Source: Planctomycetota bacterium (GTDB taxonomy: Bacteria; Planctomycetota; UBA1135). Taken from it: a stretch of 44,154 nt of DNA. Positions 1 through 11,764 of this stretch are shown here, piece after piece. The DNA lies in contig PAHY01000046.1 in the NCBI GenBank assembly GCA_002705055.1, positions 1-44,154 of the forward strand. Reading direction: 5' to 3'. The position numbers were made by a program, and so were the translations under genes. Position 1 is the stretch's first letter. Each line of letters begins with the position of its first letter. Below the pieces are notes generated by a model that had not been told where the DNA came from, made no database searches, and saw only the letters and a program-made list of their open reading frames with translations.

Positions 1-1
1 C

Positions 2-184
2 AAGGACTTCTGGCGCGACAAGGCCGACTCGCCGAGCGGGCAGGCCTACCACTGGAACAACAATGCCGAGACCTTCTACCTGATCGGCGAAGGCATGGGT
101 CGGGCGATGCTGGAGCTCATCTCCGGAAAACAAGCGAGCGCAGCCCGTGCCAAGTATACCTGGTCGAAGAAAGAGGTGATTTGA
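2..184 (+). CDS. C-terminal fragment of a probable SASA-type (sialate O-acetylesterase-like) esterase
   Basis: The frame is open from the first bases of the window to a TGA at 182-184, giving about 60 residues, so only the 3' end of the gene is visible. The segment contains AYHWNNNAETFYLIGEGMG, which resembles the C-terminal end of planctomycetal SGNH/SASA carbohydrate esterases, where a catalytic His near a 'YHWN..AETYYLIG' stretch closes the domain. The family call rests on this resemblance alone; the Ser block would lie upstream of the window. The next gene begins 7 bp after the stop, so the two may be co-transcribed. Confidence 0.45.
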   Translation, partial: KDFWRDKADSPSGQAYHWNNNAETFYLIGEGMGRAMLELISGKQASAARAKYTWSKKEVI

Positions 185-190
185 TTCGAA

Positions 191-775
191 ATGAGCACTC
201 GAGATCCAGATGTCGATGACTTTGTTGCGCGATCGGAGCGATGGCAAGGCGAGATCATCAAGTTGCGGAAGCTTCTCCTCGACTGCGGTCTCGACGAGCA
301 GCTGAAGTGGGGCAAGCCCTGCTATTCCTCTAAGGGAAAGAACGTGGCGATCATTCAGCCATTCAAGGGTCACTGCGCGCTGATGTTCTTCAAAGGAGTG
401 CTCCTTGAGGACACCCATGGACTCCTGCGCAGCCAGGGGGAGAACTCGCAATCGGCCATGCGACTGGAGTTCACCAGCGAGGTCGAAATAGGAAGGACGG
501 TTGTCGAGTCCTATGTCAAGCAGGCCATCGACGTCGAGACGGCCGGACTCAAGGTCGACTTCAAGGCGAAGCATGCTCTGGATTTCCCAGACGAGTTGAC
601 CCAGTCCTTGAATGAGAATCCGGACCTCGCAAGAGCGTTTCGCGCGCTCACGCCCGGGCGGCAGCGAGGCTACATCCTCTACTTCACCGCGGCGAAGCAG
701 TCGAAGACGCGAATCGCTCGCATCGAGAAGAGCGCGCCGAGAATCCTAGCAGGCAAGGGGAGAAACGACCGCTAA
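191..775 (+). CDS. YdeI/OmdD-like DUF1801 family protein
   Basis: A 194-residue soluble protein without signal peptide or membrane segments. The N-terminal half (about residues 18-125) has the DUF1801 pattern: LKWGKPCYSSKGKNVAIIQP followed by hydrophobic strands (CALMFFKGVLL). The C-terminal part (about 140-190) has the YdeI signature of a helix ending in LTPGRQRGYILYF, then a basic tail with ARIEKSAPRILAGKG, as in bacteriocin-protection or iron-responsive YdeI-like proteins. The biochemical role of the family is poorly defined. The ATG lies 7 bp after the preceding stop. The length matches the family, so the gene is probably intact. Confidence 0.8.
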   Translation: MSTRDPDVDDFVARSERWQGEIIKLRKLLLDCGLDEQLKWGKPCYSSKGKNVAIIQPFKGHCALMFFKGVLLEDTHGLLRSQGENSQSAMRLEFTSEVEIGRTVVESYVKQAIDVETAGLKVDFKAKHALDFPDELTQSLNENPDLARAFRALTPGRQRGYILYFTAAKQSKTRIARIEKSAPRILAGKGRNDR

Positions 776-873
776 GCTGCCGATTCACGAGGCAAGGGAA
801 AAGCGGGGCGCTGCAGCCAAAGGTGTTGCCAAGGTGCAGCAAACCGACCTCGTGCGACTCAACCGAATGGAAA

Positions 874-903
874 GCGGCCCGCTGACGAGTGCCAGCGGGC
901 CGC
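874..903 (-). terminator. Hairpin terminator after katG
   Basis: A perfect 11-bp inverted repeat (GCGGCCCGCTG at 874-884, CAGCGGGCCGC at 893-903) with an 8-base loop lies 19 bp beyond the katG stop. Read on the minus strand the stem is followed by TTTCCATTC, a short T-rich run, so it would work as an intrinsic terminator for katG. The remainder of 776-922 shows no other feature. Confidence 0.7.
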
Positions 904-922
904 GGTGCGATGCGCGTCGATC

Positions 923-3788
<2,866 letters not shown>

Positions 3789-3808
3789 GCCCCTGGTTCT
3801 AATCTGAT

Positions 3809-3825
3809 TCTGGACTCAGTCCAGA
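3809..3825. promoter_or_regulatory. Palindromic operator candidate for the Fur/PerR-like regulator
   Basis: TCTGGACT-C-AGTCCAGA is a perfect 8-1-8 inverted repeat in the 104-bp divergent region between the fur-like gene and the DUF998-like gene. Its size and symmetry resemble Fur/PerR boxes (7-1-7), although the bases differ from the E. coli consensus. A T6 run follows on the plus side. It could control both directions; that is inference. Confidence 0.6.
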
Positions 3826-3892
3826 CTCTTTTTTGCGTCGGGCAGGCACGGGATTGCGCACTGCCCCACGCTAAGCGTAGCCTTCGCATCGC

Positions 3893-4468
3893 ATGACTCC
3901 CCTGCGCCTTGCCCCTCTCCTGGGTGCCGCACTGGCCACGCTGCTCATCGTGGTCGCATCTCAGGCTTACCCAGGGGGTTACGACTGGCTGAATCAGTCG
4001 ATTTCGAGCCTGTTCCAGCCCACTGCGGAGAACGGCGAGGTCAACTCGGCTCGTTGGCTGGCCAGCGCCGGCGTGATCCTGTTCTGCGCCAGCATGGCCG
4101 TGATCTTCGCCCTGGTCGCCCAACGCGCCCCGAGTCGCGCCCATTTCAAGGCGACCCAGATCGCCGGTATCGGCTCGATGGTCTACGCCGCGCTGGTTAC
4201 CACGCCCATGCACGATGCGCTGGTGCTAGTGGCGCTGGCCTTCTTCCTGGTCGCGATGCTGGCGATTCTGCACGGCTTGTTCCTGGAGCGCAGGCTTCGA
4301 TCGCTCGCGTTCGGCGCGCTCACGTTGGCGCTCGTCCTGGCCAACGCGTCGATGTACTACGGCGAGCTGTCGGGCGGCTTCCTGCCTGTCGTCCAGAAGG
4401 TCTCGGTCTGCATGTGGGTTCCCTGGCTGTTCGTGCTCGCTTACTCAGAGAAGGCCACCTCGGCCTAG
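3893..4468 (+). CDS. DUF998-like integral membrane protein
   Basis: A 191-residue protein with about six hydrophobic segments: residues 7-22, 54-74, 86-104, 107-126, 132-150 and 165-183. An extracytoplasmic stretch after the first helix contains YPGGYDWLNQSISSL, which matches the DUF998 pattern (aromatic-Pro-Gly then N/D and SISxL). The function of the family is unknown. The ATG follows the fur operator region and the gene is divergent from fur-katG, so the palindrome could influence it. Its stop overlaps the stop of the convergent Nramp-like gene by 4 bp. Confidence 0.65.
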   Translation: MTPLRLAPLLGAALATLLIVVASQAYPGGYDWLNQSISSLFQPTAENGEVNSARWLASAGVILFCASMAVIFALVAQRAPSRAHFKATQIAGIGSMVYAALVTTPMHDALVLVALAFFLVAMLAILHGLFLERRLRSLAFGALTLALVLANASMYYGELSGGFLPVVQKVSVCMWVPWLFVLAYSEKATSA

Positions 4469-5967
4469 CCGAGCAAGGTCACGAGCGACCAGCCGGCGAC
4501 CACCACAAAGGCGGCACAGGACAGCCAGAGCAGCGCGTCCCAGAGTCGACCGGGTGCCAGGGCCGGGTCGGTGCGGCGGTGGCGCGCCCACAGCGCGGCG
4601 GCGCCGAGGGCTGGCAGCATCAGCGCCTGAGCGACCCCGCCGGCCAGGACGAGGCGCGCGGGGGCCTGGACAAAGACGAAGACCAGCAGGCAGAGGATCG
4701 GCAGCAGGCCGCAGAAGATCCGTGTCCAGCGCAGGCGCAGGGTCTCAGCGTGTTCGCCGCTCGCCCCCACCAGCCGGGTGACGCAGTCGGCGGCGACCCG
4801 CGCCATGCCGGCGATGCCGACGAAGAAGGTCGAGTAGAGCACGCAGAAGGCCGCCGCCAGGAACATCGGCGTCGCCCACTCGCCGAAGACCGGCGCGTAC
4901 ATCTCGGACAGCGTGCGCACCATCAGCTCCTTCTCCGGGTCGAGGCCGACGCGCCCGAGCACGGCGGCGCCGAGCAGATAGAAGGCCACGGTCGAGAAGG
5001 TGTAGACCGCGGCGGACAGCCAGGCGTCGACCTGCAGCACGCGCATCCAGCCGCGTGCGCGCGCGCGCCAGGCTTCGCTGGCTTCCTGCCGGCCTGCGAA
5101 CTTGGCGTAGCCCTTCTCGAGGCACCAGTACGGGTACATCACGAGCTCCGCCGCGCCGACTCCGATGATGCCGAAGGCAGCGAGCGCGGTGGCGAGGGAG
5201 CCCGAGCCGCCGTCTGCCCCGCTCGGCAGCTGAAAGCGCAGCCCCGAGATCAGCTCTTCCGAGCGAATCGCCCAGTCTGGCTGGAGCTGCAGCAGCACCA
5301 CAGTCGCGACCGTGACGATAGTGAAGGAGACCACCAGCGCCGTCGCCACCAGCTGAATCAGCGTGAAGCGCCCGACCACCAGGATGATTGCCGTCGGGAA
5401 GGCCAGCACGGCCGCCCAGAGCGCGGCGTCGGGAGCGCTGGAGAGCGCGTCCGCCTGCTGCCGCAGATCGGTCAGCCGCGCGAGGAACGCGTCCATGGTG
5501 GACAGCTCGGCAGGCAAAGTGCCCAGCGCTGCCTGAACCTGCAGCCGCACCCACTCGCCGTTCACCTCCTGCAGGGCGCGGCCGTCGTCGGTCCACGACC
5601 AAGCCACCGCCAGCGCCTGGCCGACGCCGCCGACGATCCCGCCGAGCTGGGCGACCGTCAGCAGGGTCATGGCGACCCACATCCACACCCCCCAGCCGAC
5701 GCGCCAGCGCGGGCCGGGCAGGTCGTCGAGCGCGCCGAGCGCGGTCCGCCCGGACACGACCGCCGCGCGCCCCAGCTCGACCTGCGTGAACACCTTCACC
5801 AGGCAGCCCAGCACGATCAGCCACAGCAGCACGAAGCCCGACTGCGCTCCCACTTTGGTCGTGGCGATGAGTTCGCCTGAACCCACGATCGAACCGGCCA
5901 CGATCAGCCCCGGTCCCAGACGCCGCAGCACGGCGCCGAATCGGCGGGGAGGGTCGATGGGTGGCAA
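4465..5967 (-). CDS. Nramp-related divalent metal transporter with altered metal-site motifs
   Basis: A 500-residue polytopic protein with about 11-12 hydrophobic segments. It begins with RRLGPGLIVAGSIVGSGELI, aligning with Nramp TM1 (GPGFLVAxxxxDPGN). The TM6 region reads GAAELVMYPYWCLEKGY where canonical Nramp has the MPH metal-binding motif. Thus neither DPGN nor MPH is present; the metal-binding Asp/Asn and Met are replaced by a Gly-Ser-Gly-Glu turn and MYP. Similar divergent Nramp-fold proteins occur in planctomycetes, and some Nramp-related proteins lacking these motifs move Mg2+ or other ligands. The substrate is therefore uncertain. It lies 87 bp downstream of the M23 gene on the same strand. 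Confidence 0.75.
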   Translation of the reverse strand: MPPIDPPRRFGAVLRRLGPGLIVAGSIVGSGELIATTKVGAQSGFVLLWLIVLGCLVKVFTQVELGRAAVVSGRTALGALDDLPGPRWRVGWGVWMWVAMTLLTVAQLGGIVGGVGQALAVAWSWTDDGRALQEVNGEWVRLQVQAALGTLPAELSTMDAFLARLTDLRQQADALSSAPDAALWAAVLAFPTAIILVVGRFTLIQLVATALVVSFTIVTVATVVLLQLQPDWAIRSEELISGLRFQLPSGADGGSGSLATALAAFGIIGVGAAELVMYPYWCLEKGYAKFAGRQEASEAWRARARGWMRVLQVDAWLSAAVYTFSTVAFYLLGAAVLGRVGLDPEKELMVRTLSEMYAPVFGEWATPMFLAAAFCVLYSTFFVGIAGMARVAADCVTRLVGASGEHAETLRLRWTRIFCGLLPILCLLVFVFVQAPARLVLAGGVAQALMLPALGAAALWARHRRTDPALAPGRLWDALLWLSCAAFVVVAGWSLVTLLG

Positions 5968-6054
5968 GAGGACAGCGCACCACGAAGGGGCGCCGCCGAT
6001 GGTAGCGCAGGGCGACCGCCTTCTCTCGCTGGCGGGTGAGAGGCCCCTGGTGGA

Positions 6055-7923
6055 CTAGTTGCTCACCGTGACCGTCATGCTGGCGGTCGATCGATTGCCC
6101 GCGGCGTCGATCGCGACCGCTTCGATGACGTAGTCCCCGTTAGGAACGGCATTGGTATCCCAGGCCTCGTTCTGGTCGGCCGCGTCGTAGATTCGGTCGC
6201 CGTTCGAGTTCGTCAGGATGTGGAAGAACTCGCGGCTGTTGTAGTCGCCGTCGGTGTTGCAGGTCGAGTCTTCCTTGTACAGCAGGTCGACGAGGAAGCC
6301 GTCGATCGTGCCGCTGCCGTAAGTATCGAGCGCCATGTCGAAGTGAACGGACAGCTTGTTGTCCACCACCGGAGCCCCCGGGTTGCCCGCCGGATAGATT
6401 GAATAACGCAGGGTCTGCACGCTGCAGGTCCAGGAGGAGTTCAGCCGGTCCCCGACGTGGGCGATGATGTCGACCTTGCCATTCAGGGAGTTCGGGTTGA
6501 GGTAGTTCGAGGTCTCGTTGCGACAGAAGGCGAACAGGCCGTTGCCGCGCGCGTTCTCGAACACCGGCGCGGAGCTCTCGTGGACGTGCTCGAGGTCCTC
6601 GTGGACGTTATTGGGCACGAGCCAATCACCGAACCACTGATTGCCGCGGTCCTCCAGGCTGTTGAAATGCACGTGGGTGAAGTTGGAGGTCGGCCAGGGC
6701 ACCAGATCGCCGAGGTATTGCCCCGCGACGACCGTGTCCCCTACGTTGACGGCAATCGAGGACTGTCGCAGGTGCGCGTACAGGTGCCCTTGGGTCGTGC
6801 CGCTTCCCGGCCCCCCGATCGCGACCCGCCAGTGGTACTGGCCGCTGGTCGTCAGCACCGCCTTGACCACGCCATCGGCGACCGCGTAGACCGGCTGATC
6901 CGGGCTGCCCAGCACATCGATGCCCGGGTGCAGATAGGGCGAGCCACCATAGTTCTGGTATTCGCCGTAAGTGTTGCCGATCGGGTGCTGGCTGTTCGGC
7001 GCGAGCGGCCAGGGCAACAGATCGCGGGCCTGCCAGTTCGCGAAGTGACTCGGCGGCGGCACCGCGACCGAGCTCTGCGACTGGTGCAGCATCTGTCCCT
7101 GCGCGTTGATGACCACCTGGTGGCCGGCGAAGCCCCCGCCCTGCGCGAGGCGCGCCCCCACATGCAGGATGCCGCGGTGCACGCGCAGATCCCGGAACTC
7201 GCCGTTCTCACGCAGCGAGAAGAGGGTGGTGAGCTCGCCCGAGCTAGGCTTGATGCGGTGCAGAGTCTGCGCAGTCAGGGCGTAGAGCGTTCCGTCTGGA
7301 GCGAAGGCGAGTCGCCGCGCGGCTTCGGGCAAGACGACGCTGATGACGGGGCCATCCGCTCGATGCAGACGCAGCTCGCTCGAGTCGATGACCAGCCCTG
7401 CGAGCGTCCCATCCGAAGCCACCGCATACTCGGCGTAGCGCGGGTACCGCGTCGTGCTCAGGCTTTCGAGATCGAGCACCGCGGTGTGCTCGCGGGTGCG
7501 GAGCACCAGCTGGTCGCCGTCACTCGAAAGCGCGGGGTCGGTCAGCCCCAGGATCTTCCGCTCCAGCTGCAGCTGCCCCTCCGGGCTGAGCACGCGCACG
7601 CGGACCGGCACCGCTTCGGAATGGGTCGCCTCCGTGGCGATCACCTGCCCAAGCCTTGAGACCAGGAAGCCAGTCCCCGCCACGCCCGACAGCAACCGCA
7701 CCTGACCGTCCGGGGAGGTCAAACGAAGATCCGACTCGATGTAGGTCAGATCTGCGGCGACGGGAGTGACTTCCAAGGTCCAGCCATGCGCGTTCTGATG
7801 ATTCAGCGTCGACGGCGCCGGGAAGAGCCCTTGCGGGCTGACCCTCAGCGGCTCCTGCGCCGCGATCGGCGCGCTATGGCTGAGCAGGAGAAGAGCGGCG
7901 GACGCGAAGATGCGAGGGGACAT
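6055..7923 (-). CDS. Secreted M23 (LytM-type) peptidase-domain protein
   Basis: A 622-residue exported protein. The signal peptide spans about residues 1-22 (AALLLLSHSAPIAAQ). Residues 25-285 are beta-rich with short repeats such as SPDGQVRLLSG and LAFAPDGTLYALT, suggesting a propeller-like region. The M23 domain is at about 310-425, with zinc ligands H332 and D336 (HPGIDVLG), H384 (LYAHL) and the HxH at 417-419 (THVHF). The spacing and residues suggest an active metallopeptidase fold. A C-terminal region (about 430-622) includes a Big/cadherin-like ending (GDYVIEAVAIDAAGNRSTAS), typical of adhesion or surface modules. The target could be peptidoglycan or protein; no substrate evidence is present. 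Confidence 0.85.
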   Translation of the reverse strand: MSPRIFASAALLLLSHSAPIAAQEPLRVSPQGLFPAPSTLNHQNAHGWTLEVTPVAADLTYIESDLRLTSPDGQVRLLSGVAGTGFLVSRLGQVIATEATHSEAVPVRVRVLSPEGQLQLERKILGLTDPALSSDGDQLVLRTREHTAVLDLESLSTTRYPRYAEYAVASDGTLAGLVIDSSELRLHRADGPVISVVLPEAARRLAFAPDGTLYALTAQTLHRIKPSSGELTTLFSLRENGEFRDLRVHRGILHVGARLAQGGGFAGHQVVINAQGQMLHQSQSSVAVPPPSHFANWQARDLLPWPLAPNSQHPIGNTYGEYQNYGGSPYLHPGIDVLGSPDQPVYAVADGVVKAVLTTSGQYHWRVAIGGPGSGTTQGHLYAHLRQSSIAVNVGDTVVAGQYLGDLVPWPTSNFTHVHFNSLEDRGNQWFGDWLVPNNVHEDLEHVHESSAPVFENARGNGLFAFCRNETSNYLNPNSLNGKVDIIAHVGDRLNSSWTCSVQTLRYSIYPAGNPGAPVVDNKLSVHFDMALDTYGSGTIDGFLVDLLYKEDSTCNTDGDYNSREFFHILTNSNGDRIYDAADQNEAWDTNAVPNGDYVIEAVAIDAAGNRSTASMTVTVSN

Positions 7924-8004
7924 GGCTTGCAGGGGGGATGAAATCGACTCTCGACTCCCCCACCTTAATGCAAGCGATCCGAGTGGGGCACGCCTTTGAA
8001 GAAC

Positions 8005-8045
8005 CGCCTAGCGCCCCCGAGTGGCTTCAAACCTCGGATCTACAG
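8005..8045 (-). pseudogene. Decayed tRNA-Arg 3' end
   Basis: By hand alignment without gaps, 33 of 41 bases match 11761-11801, which is the 3' half of a split tRNA-Arg including its trailer beyond CCA. The T-loop core (TTCAAACC for TTCGAACC) and the acceptor strand are recognisable, but the CCA position reads CTA and the T stem has mismatches, so it cannot be functional. The region 7924-8160 holds nothing else I can identify. It probably marks an older insertion boundary. Confidence 0.55.
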
Positions 8046-8161
8046 GTCACGTTCAAATGATAAGCTCAAAGAACGTGGCTTTTCCCTCCTATCGGCGCGG
8101 GCCCGCTCTCTGGCGTTTCCGGCACTGCCCACATGGACGCGCTGGGCGGCAGTCATTGCAG

Positions 8162-9889
8162 GTGCTCTTGAGTTGGATTCTTCGAACGGAGAATAGGCGC
8201 ATCTTCAGATCTATTGCATGCCTGGCGACCATTGCCGCCGGTGCCGTTTGCGCTCCAGCCTTGACCGCCCAATCGCAACAGGATGTCGGCGGTGAATGGA
8301 CGGCGAAGTACTTCTTTGAGCCGTCCTATGCGAATCCACAAATGGACGCGGATGACAGCTCCATGATGTCCATTGGTGATATCGATGGCGACATGGTTGC
8401 GGACTTTGTGTTTGTCGCGCTCGGCGCAAACGGCTCAGACGGCGGCTTGATTGCCGTGTCGGGATCAACTGGGCAGCGCCTTTGGAGCTTTGGGTATCTT
8501 CTCGATCTTGGAATACAAGGCACGCCCAATACGGCAATCTGCACGATTCAAGACTTAGATGGAGATTCCATCTGTGAGATTCTTGCATCTGACCGTCACG
8601 CCTCAGCAAGCGGATCTCAAAGGAATAGCGGGATTGTCACGGTGCATTCCGGACGAACCGGCGCACTCGTTTGGAAGTTTGACGATCCGGATTTGATGGG
8701 AGATAACCTGGGCCTAGGGCTAGCGGGATTGAGCGATCTAAATGGCGATGGATTTGCTGAGTTCGCAGTTTCCGCGAATGAAGACACACAGGGTTCTTGG
8801 GCAAGCGTAATTCATATCTTTTCAGGAAGAGACTTCACTCTGATGAACTCGATTACTGAGCCTACGAGTGGCCAGACTCGGACGTTCAGTGTCATGTCGG
8901 GCTTGGATCAGAAGATCGATGCGGACCTCGATGGAGCCCCAGATCTGCTGGTCAGGACGGGCGCAATCAGCGCGGAGTTGATTTCCCCACTGACTGGCAT
9001 GACGGTTTATGAGGCCGTGGACTGTTTTGTTTCCAAGGGGCCGCCCCTCGCCGATGTCACAGTATTGGACGATTTGGACGGTGACGGTATTCCGGACTAT
9101 GTTTCGCCACTCGGATCATCGGATGGGGTCGCATGCTTCTCCGGTGGTACTGGCTTCGAGATTTGGAGGCGTGAACTAGCTCAAGGATCCGGTGCTGGCT
9201 GGTCGATTGCCCGACTTCCCGACCAAGACGGCGACGGAGTTCAAGACTTGGCTGTTGGAGCACACCAGGCGCAGATTCAGAACTACCAAGGAACTGGCAA
9301 GCTGCATTTCCTGAGTGGAGCGGATGGCAAGAGGCAGCGAGCAGTGCGAAGCGGCGTGCTCGGATTTCCGAATGAACTCTATTTCGGAGTAGCAGCTTTT
9401 TACGATGATGCCTCGGAATTGCTCTTCGTGCGCGAGGGCGGCGTGATTCCGGGTTCGAGCACCGGGGTTGGTCCAGCGATCGCTTTGGAATTCATGCCAT
9501 TTCTTGTGGCAAGCGATGAGTCAGTTTCCGCATCGGTTGGCGGGCTCATTCAGTTCGATCTCGAGTTTCCAACTGAATACGGTGGCAGTTTCTACGCCCT
9601 TGGGGTATCCGCCTCCGGCACTGGGCCAGTGTTTCTGAGGGATGTGAAGGTTCCGCTGACCATGGATGCATGGCTGCATGCATCGATTCGGAATTCGCTG
9701 CCAGATGTGTTTGTCCATCGGACAGGGCAACTCGATGCACGCGCGAGTGGGACAGTCTTGCTCGGAGTTCCTCCTGGCGCTCTCAGTTCTGCGGTTGGGA
9801 ATTCAGTCTGGTTCGCTGCAATTTGTGGGACGACACAGTCCCAGCCTAGCTTGAGCTCGGTAGCTTGGCGCATCGACGTGCTGCCCTAG
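8162..9889 (+). CDS. Secreted FG-GAP/VCBS repeat protein (paralogue 1)
   Basis: About 575 residues if translation starts at GTG 8162 (or TTG 8168). The frame is open back to an ATG at 8021, but that start overlaps the decayed tRNA. Only the later start places the signal peptide (SIACLATIAAGAVCAPALTAQ) near the N terminus. At least six FG-GAP calcium-loop motifs follow: DIDGDMVADF, DLDGDSICEI, DLNGDGFAEF, DLDGAPDLLV, DLDGDGIPDY and DQDGDGVQDL, consistent with an integrin-alpha-like beta propeller. The last ~125 residues form a separate module (ASDESVSASVGGLIQFDL to WFAAICG) shared with the FG-GAP proteins at 10089-11711 and 12331-14001. Cell-surface or secreted location is likely; ligand unknown. 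Codon use is more A/T-rich than in the flanks. Confidence 0.8.
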   Translation: MLLSWILRTENRRIFRSIACLATIAAGAVCAPALTAQSQQDVGGEWTAKYFFEPSYANPQMDADDSSMMSIGDIDGDMVADFVFVALGANGSDGGLIAVSGSTGQRLWSFGYLLDLGIQGTPNTAICTIQDLDGDSICEILASDRHASASGSQRNSGIVTVHSGRTGALVWKFDDPDLMGDNLGLGLAGLSDLNGDGFAEFAVSANEDTQGSWASVIHIFSGRDFTLMNSITEPTSGQTRTFSVMSGLDQKIDADLDGAPDLLVRTGAISAELISPLTGMTVYEAVDCFVSKGPPLADVTVLDDLDGDGIPDYVSPLGSSDGVACFSGGTGFEIWRRELAQGSGAGWSIARLPDQDGDGVQDLAVGAHQAQIQNYQGTGKLHFLSGADGKRQRAVRSGVLGFPNELYFGVAAFYDDASELLFVREGGVIPGSSTGVGPAIALEFMPFLVASDESVSASVGGLIQFDLEFPTEYGGSFYALGVSASGTGPVFLRDVKVPLTMDAWLHASIRNSLPDVFVHRTGQLDARASGTVLLGVPPGALSSAVGNSVWFAAICGTTQSQPSLSSVAWRIDVLP

Positions 9890-10088
9890 TCGCGTCGCCG
9901 CATTTGACTTGGATGTAGCCCTCGATATCAGGGCCACTCGAAGTGGTGCATATCTACCAGCCCGGAGAGCGATCCGACGCAGGCATGCGCTACACGGAGG
10001 TATCGACCGTGCGCAACGATCTAGCGGGCGCTCGAAACCACTCGTCGAGCCACACTCCTCGCACTGGCGCTGTCTCTTTGCGACTCGA

Positions 10089-11711
10089 CTAGGGAATCAC
10101 GTGAACTTGGGCGGCGTAGCTGCTCTTGCCGTCGCCAGGAAGGAATGGAAGCGGACTGCAAAACGCAATAACCGAAAGCACCTGCCCAGCGAGAAGGCCG
10201 CTATTCGGAGGTAGCGTCAGCTGAAAATCGATCGACCCGCTCGCGTCCAGGAACCCACCCGCTTGAGGGGTCACCTGTGCATACCCCGACCGGTATCCCT
10301 GCCGGAAGAGTGGACCTTGAGCGAGCGGCACGAAGACTCCGAGAAACTCGCTACGCGTGACTCCACGCCTTGTCGCAAGAAGGAATGCGTACTCGCCGGC
10401 TGATTCAACTCCAAGGTTCGCCGAGAGTTGAATCGAGCCACCCGCACTTGCGCTCACAGACTCTGCCGATAGCACCAGCATGGGATCGAATCGAAGTACC
10501 TCGATCTTCCCCGTCTCGCCCGTCGCACCGGCTGGAATCCACCCGCGCGAGCCCACGACCATCCGCGCGACTCCGCCGAAGTCGAACCCCACCAATCCAG
10601 ACCCAAACCGCGCATAGGCTGAATCACGTTGGATCCTCCGTAGAGACTCACCCGATGCGGAGCTAAGGATGCGCACCCTGCCCGCCTCGCGCTGCCCTTG
10701 GACCCATGCCGAGTCACCGCTCGTTGCGATATCTGGTCGCCCATCAAAGTCGAGGTCTGGAACAACCGTGACCGAAGATCCCAACGCTTCTCGCGCAGAT
10801 TGCCCCTCGACGGTCCACCCCGGGATCGCAGCCTCGGATGGCAAGAATGCCAACCTCCCCGCGCGGTCGACTCCACTCGACGAGTTTGCTGCGCCATCGC
10901 CTGCAACGACATCGCTCAAGCCATCCCCAGTCACATCGCCTACGACGTATGGAGTCGCGCGCTCGACCTTCCATGCGTGCAGGGTCGAACCGTCCAAGCC
11001 ACTCATGACCTTGATCGCTTCGCCCATCGAGGTATGGCGCCCTCGATCCAAGCACACGAGATCGCCGACTCCATCCAGATTCCAATCGCCGATGGACGAG
11101 AACTGCGTCCCCGTATCTTCCGACTGGGAAGTCGAATACAAGGAGCGAACACGTGAACCATCGATGCCCGAGTGAAGGTGCAGTACGCCAGCAACGCTGG
11201 CGCCGATGCCCCATTCATCGCGTGCGTAAACCGCCCAATCCGAAACGCCATCCCAGTTGACATCCTCGATCGCGCAGACTTCGGAGCCAAACTCCGAATT
11301 TTGATCGCCTGTAAATGTCGCGAGAACCAATCCCGAATTGCCGTCGAGAACGACCACCTGATCGAGCTCATCTTGCCCGACCAAGACGTCGTCAATCCCA
11401 TCCAGATTGAAATCCGTGATCACGGCGATGGAGGGCGCCGGGTCGTAGGGGCCGAACAAGCGCACACTCCATATGGGTCGGAGAGTATCCGCTGAACGGG
11501 CTCCGATCGCATTCTGATAGAGACTCCCTGCAAACCGATCTCGCCACGCACCCAGGACAACCCCCCTCTCACCCGGAATCTCCGGGCCCACCGTGAGCAA
11601 TCCGCCAAGGTTGTCTTCACCCGGGCTCGCCTCAACGAGACTCTCCTCGACCCAGGACCCTCCTGGGATCTGTGCGGCGAGGAGCAGGATGGCGCCGGGG
11701 ATCATTCCCAC
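10089..11711 (-). CDS. Secreted FG-GAP/VCBS repeat protein (paralogue 2)
   Basis: A 540-residue protein with a short signal peptide (MGMIPGAILLLAAQIPGG). It has FG-GAP-type loops DFNLDGIDDV, DVNWDGVSDW, DWNLDGVGDL, DVTGDGLSDV and DLDFDGRPDI, interspersed with HSGxDG and LSSASGES strands, consistent with a propeller of about seven blades. The final ~125 residues repeat the family module (LVLSAESVSASAGGSIQL to SVIAFCSPLP). The gene converges on paralogue 1. The 199 bp between their stops hold only a short CCACT-CGA-AGTGG hairpin near 9933 and no other feature. The start lies about 50 bp from the 3' half of the split tRNA-Arg. No enzymatic residues are visible, so a binding or structural role is likely. 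Confidence 0.8.
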   Translation of the reverse strand: MGMIPGAILLLAAQIPGGSWVEESLVEASPGEDNLGGLLTVGPEIPGERGVVLGAWRDRFAGSLYQNAIGARSADTLRPIWSVRLFGPYDPAPSIAVITDFNLDGIDDVLVGQDELDQVVVLDGNSGLVLATFTGDQNSEFGSEVCAIEDVNWDGVSDWAVYARDEWGIGASVAGVLHLHSGIDGSRVRSLYSTSQSEDTGTQFSSIGDWNLDGVGDLVCLDRGRHTSMGEAIKVMSGLDGSTLHAWKVERATPYVVGDVTGDGLSDVVAGDGAANSSSGVDRAGRLAFLPSEAAIPGWTVEGQSAREALGSSVTVVPDLDFDGRPDIATSGDSAWVQGQREAGRVRILSSASGESLRRIQRDSAYARFGSGLVGFDFGGVARMVVGSRGWIPAGATGETGKIEVLRFDPMLVLSAESVSASAGGSIQLSANLGVESAGEYAFLLATRRGVTRSEFLGVFVPLAQGPLFRQGYRSGYAQVTPQAGGFLDASGSIDFQLTLPPNSGLLAGQVLSVIAFCSPLPFLPGDGKSSYAAQVHVIP

Positions 11712-11764
11712 TCAGCCTACTTCATGCTGCTCAAATCGGCGCCGCAGCCTTCACTTGGACGCGC

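Noticed and set aside
4054..5880. Long plus-strand open frame opposite the Nramp-like gene
   Set aside because: Arg/Gly/His-rich translation with no domain, antisense to a clear membrane protein.
8021..8161. N-terminal extension of the FG-GAP protein from ATG 8021
   Set aside because: It would be translated from the decayed tRNA and put about 47 residues before the signal peptide; GTG 8162 or TTG 8168 fits better.
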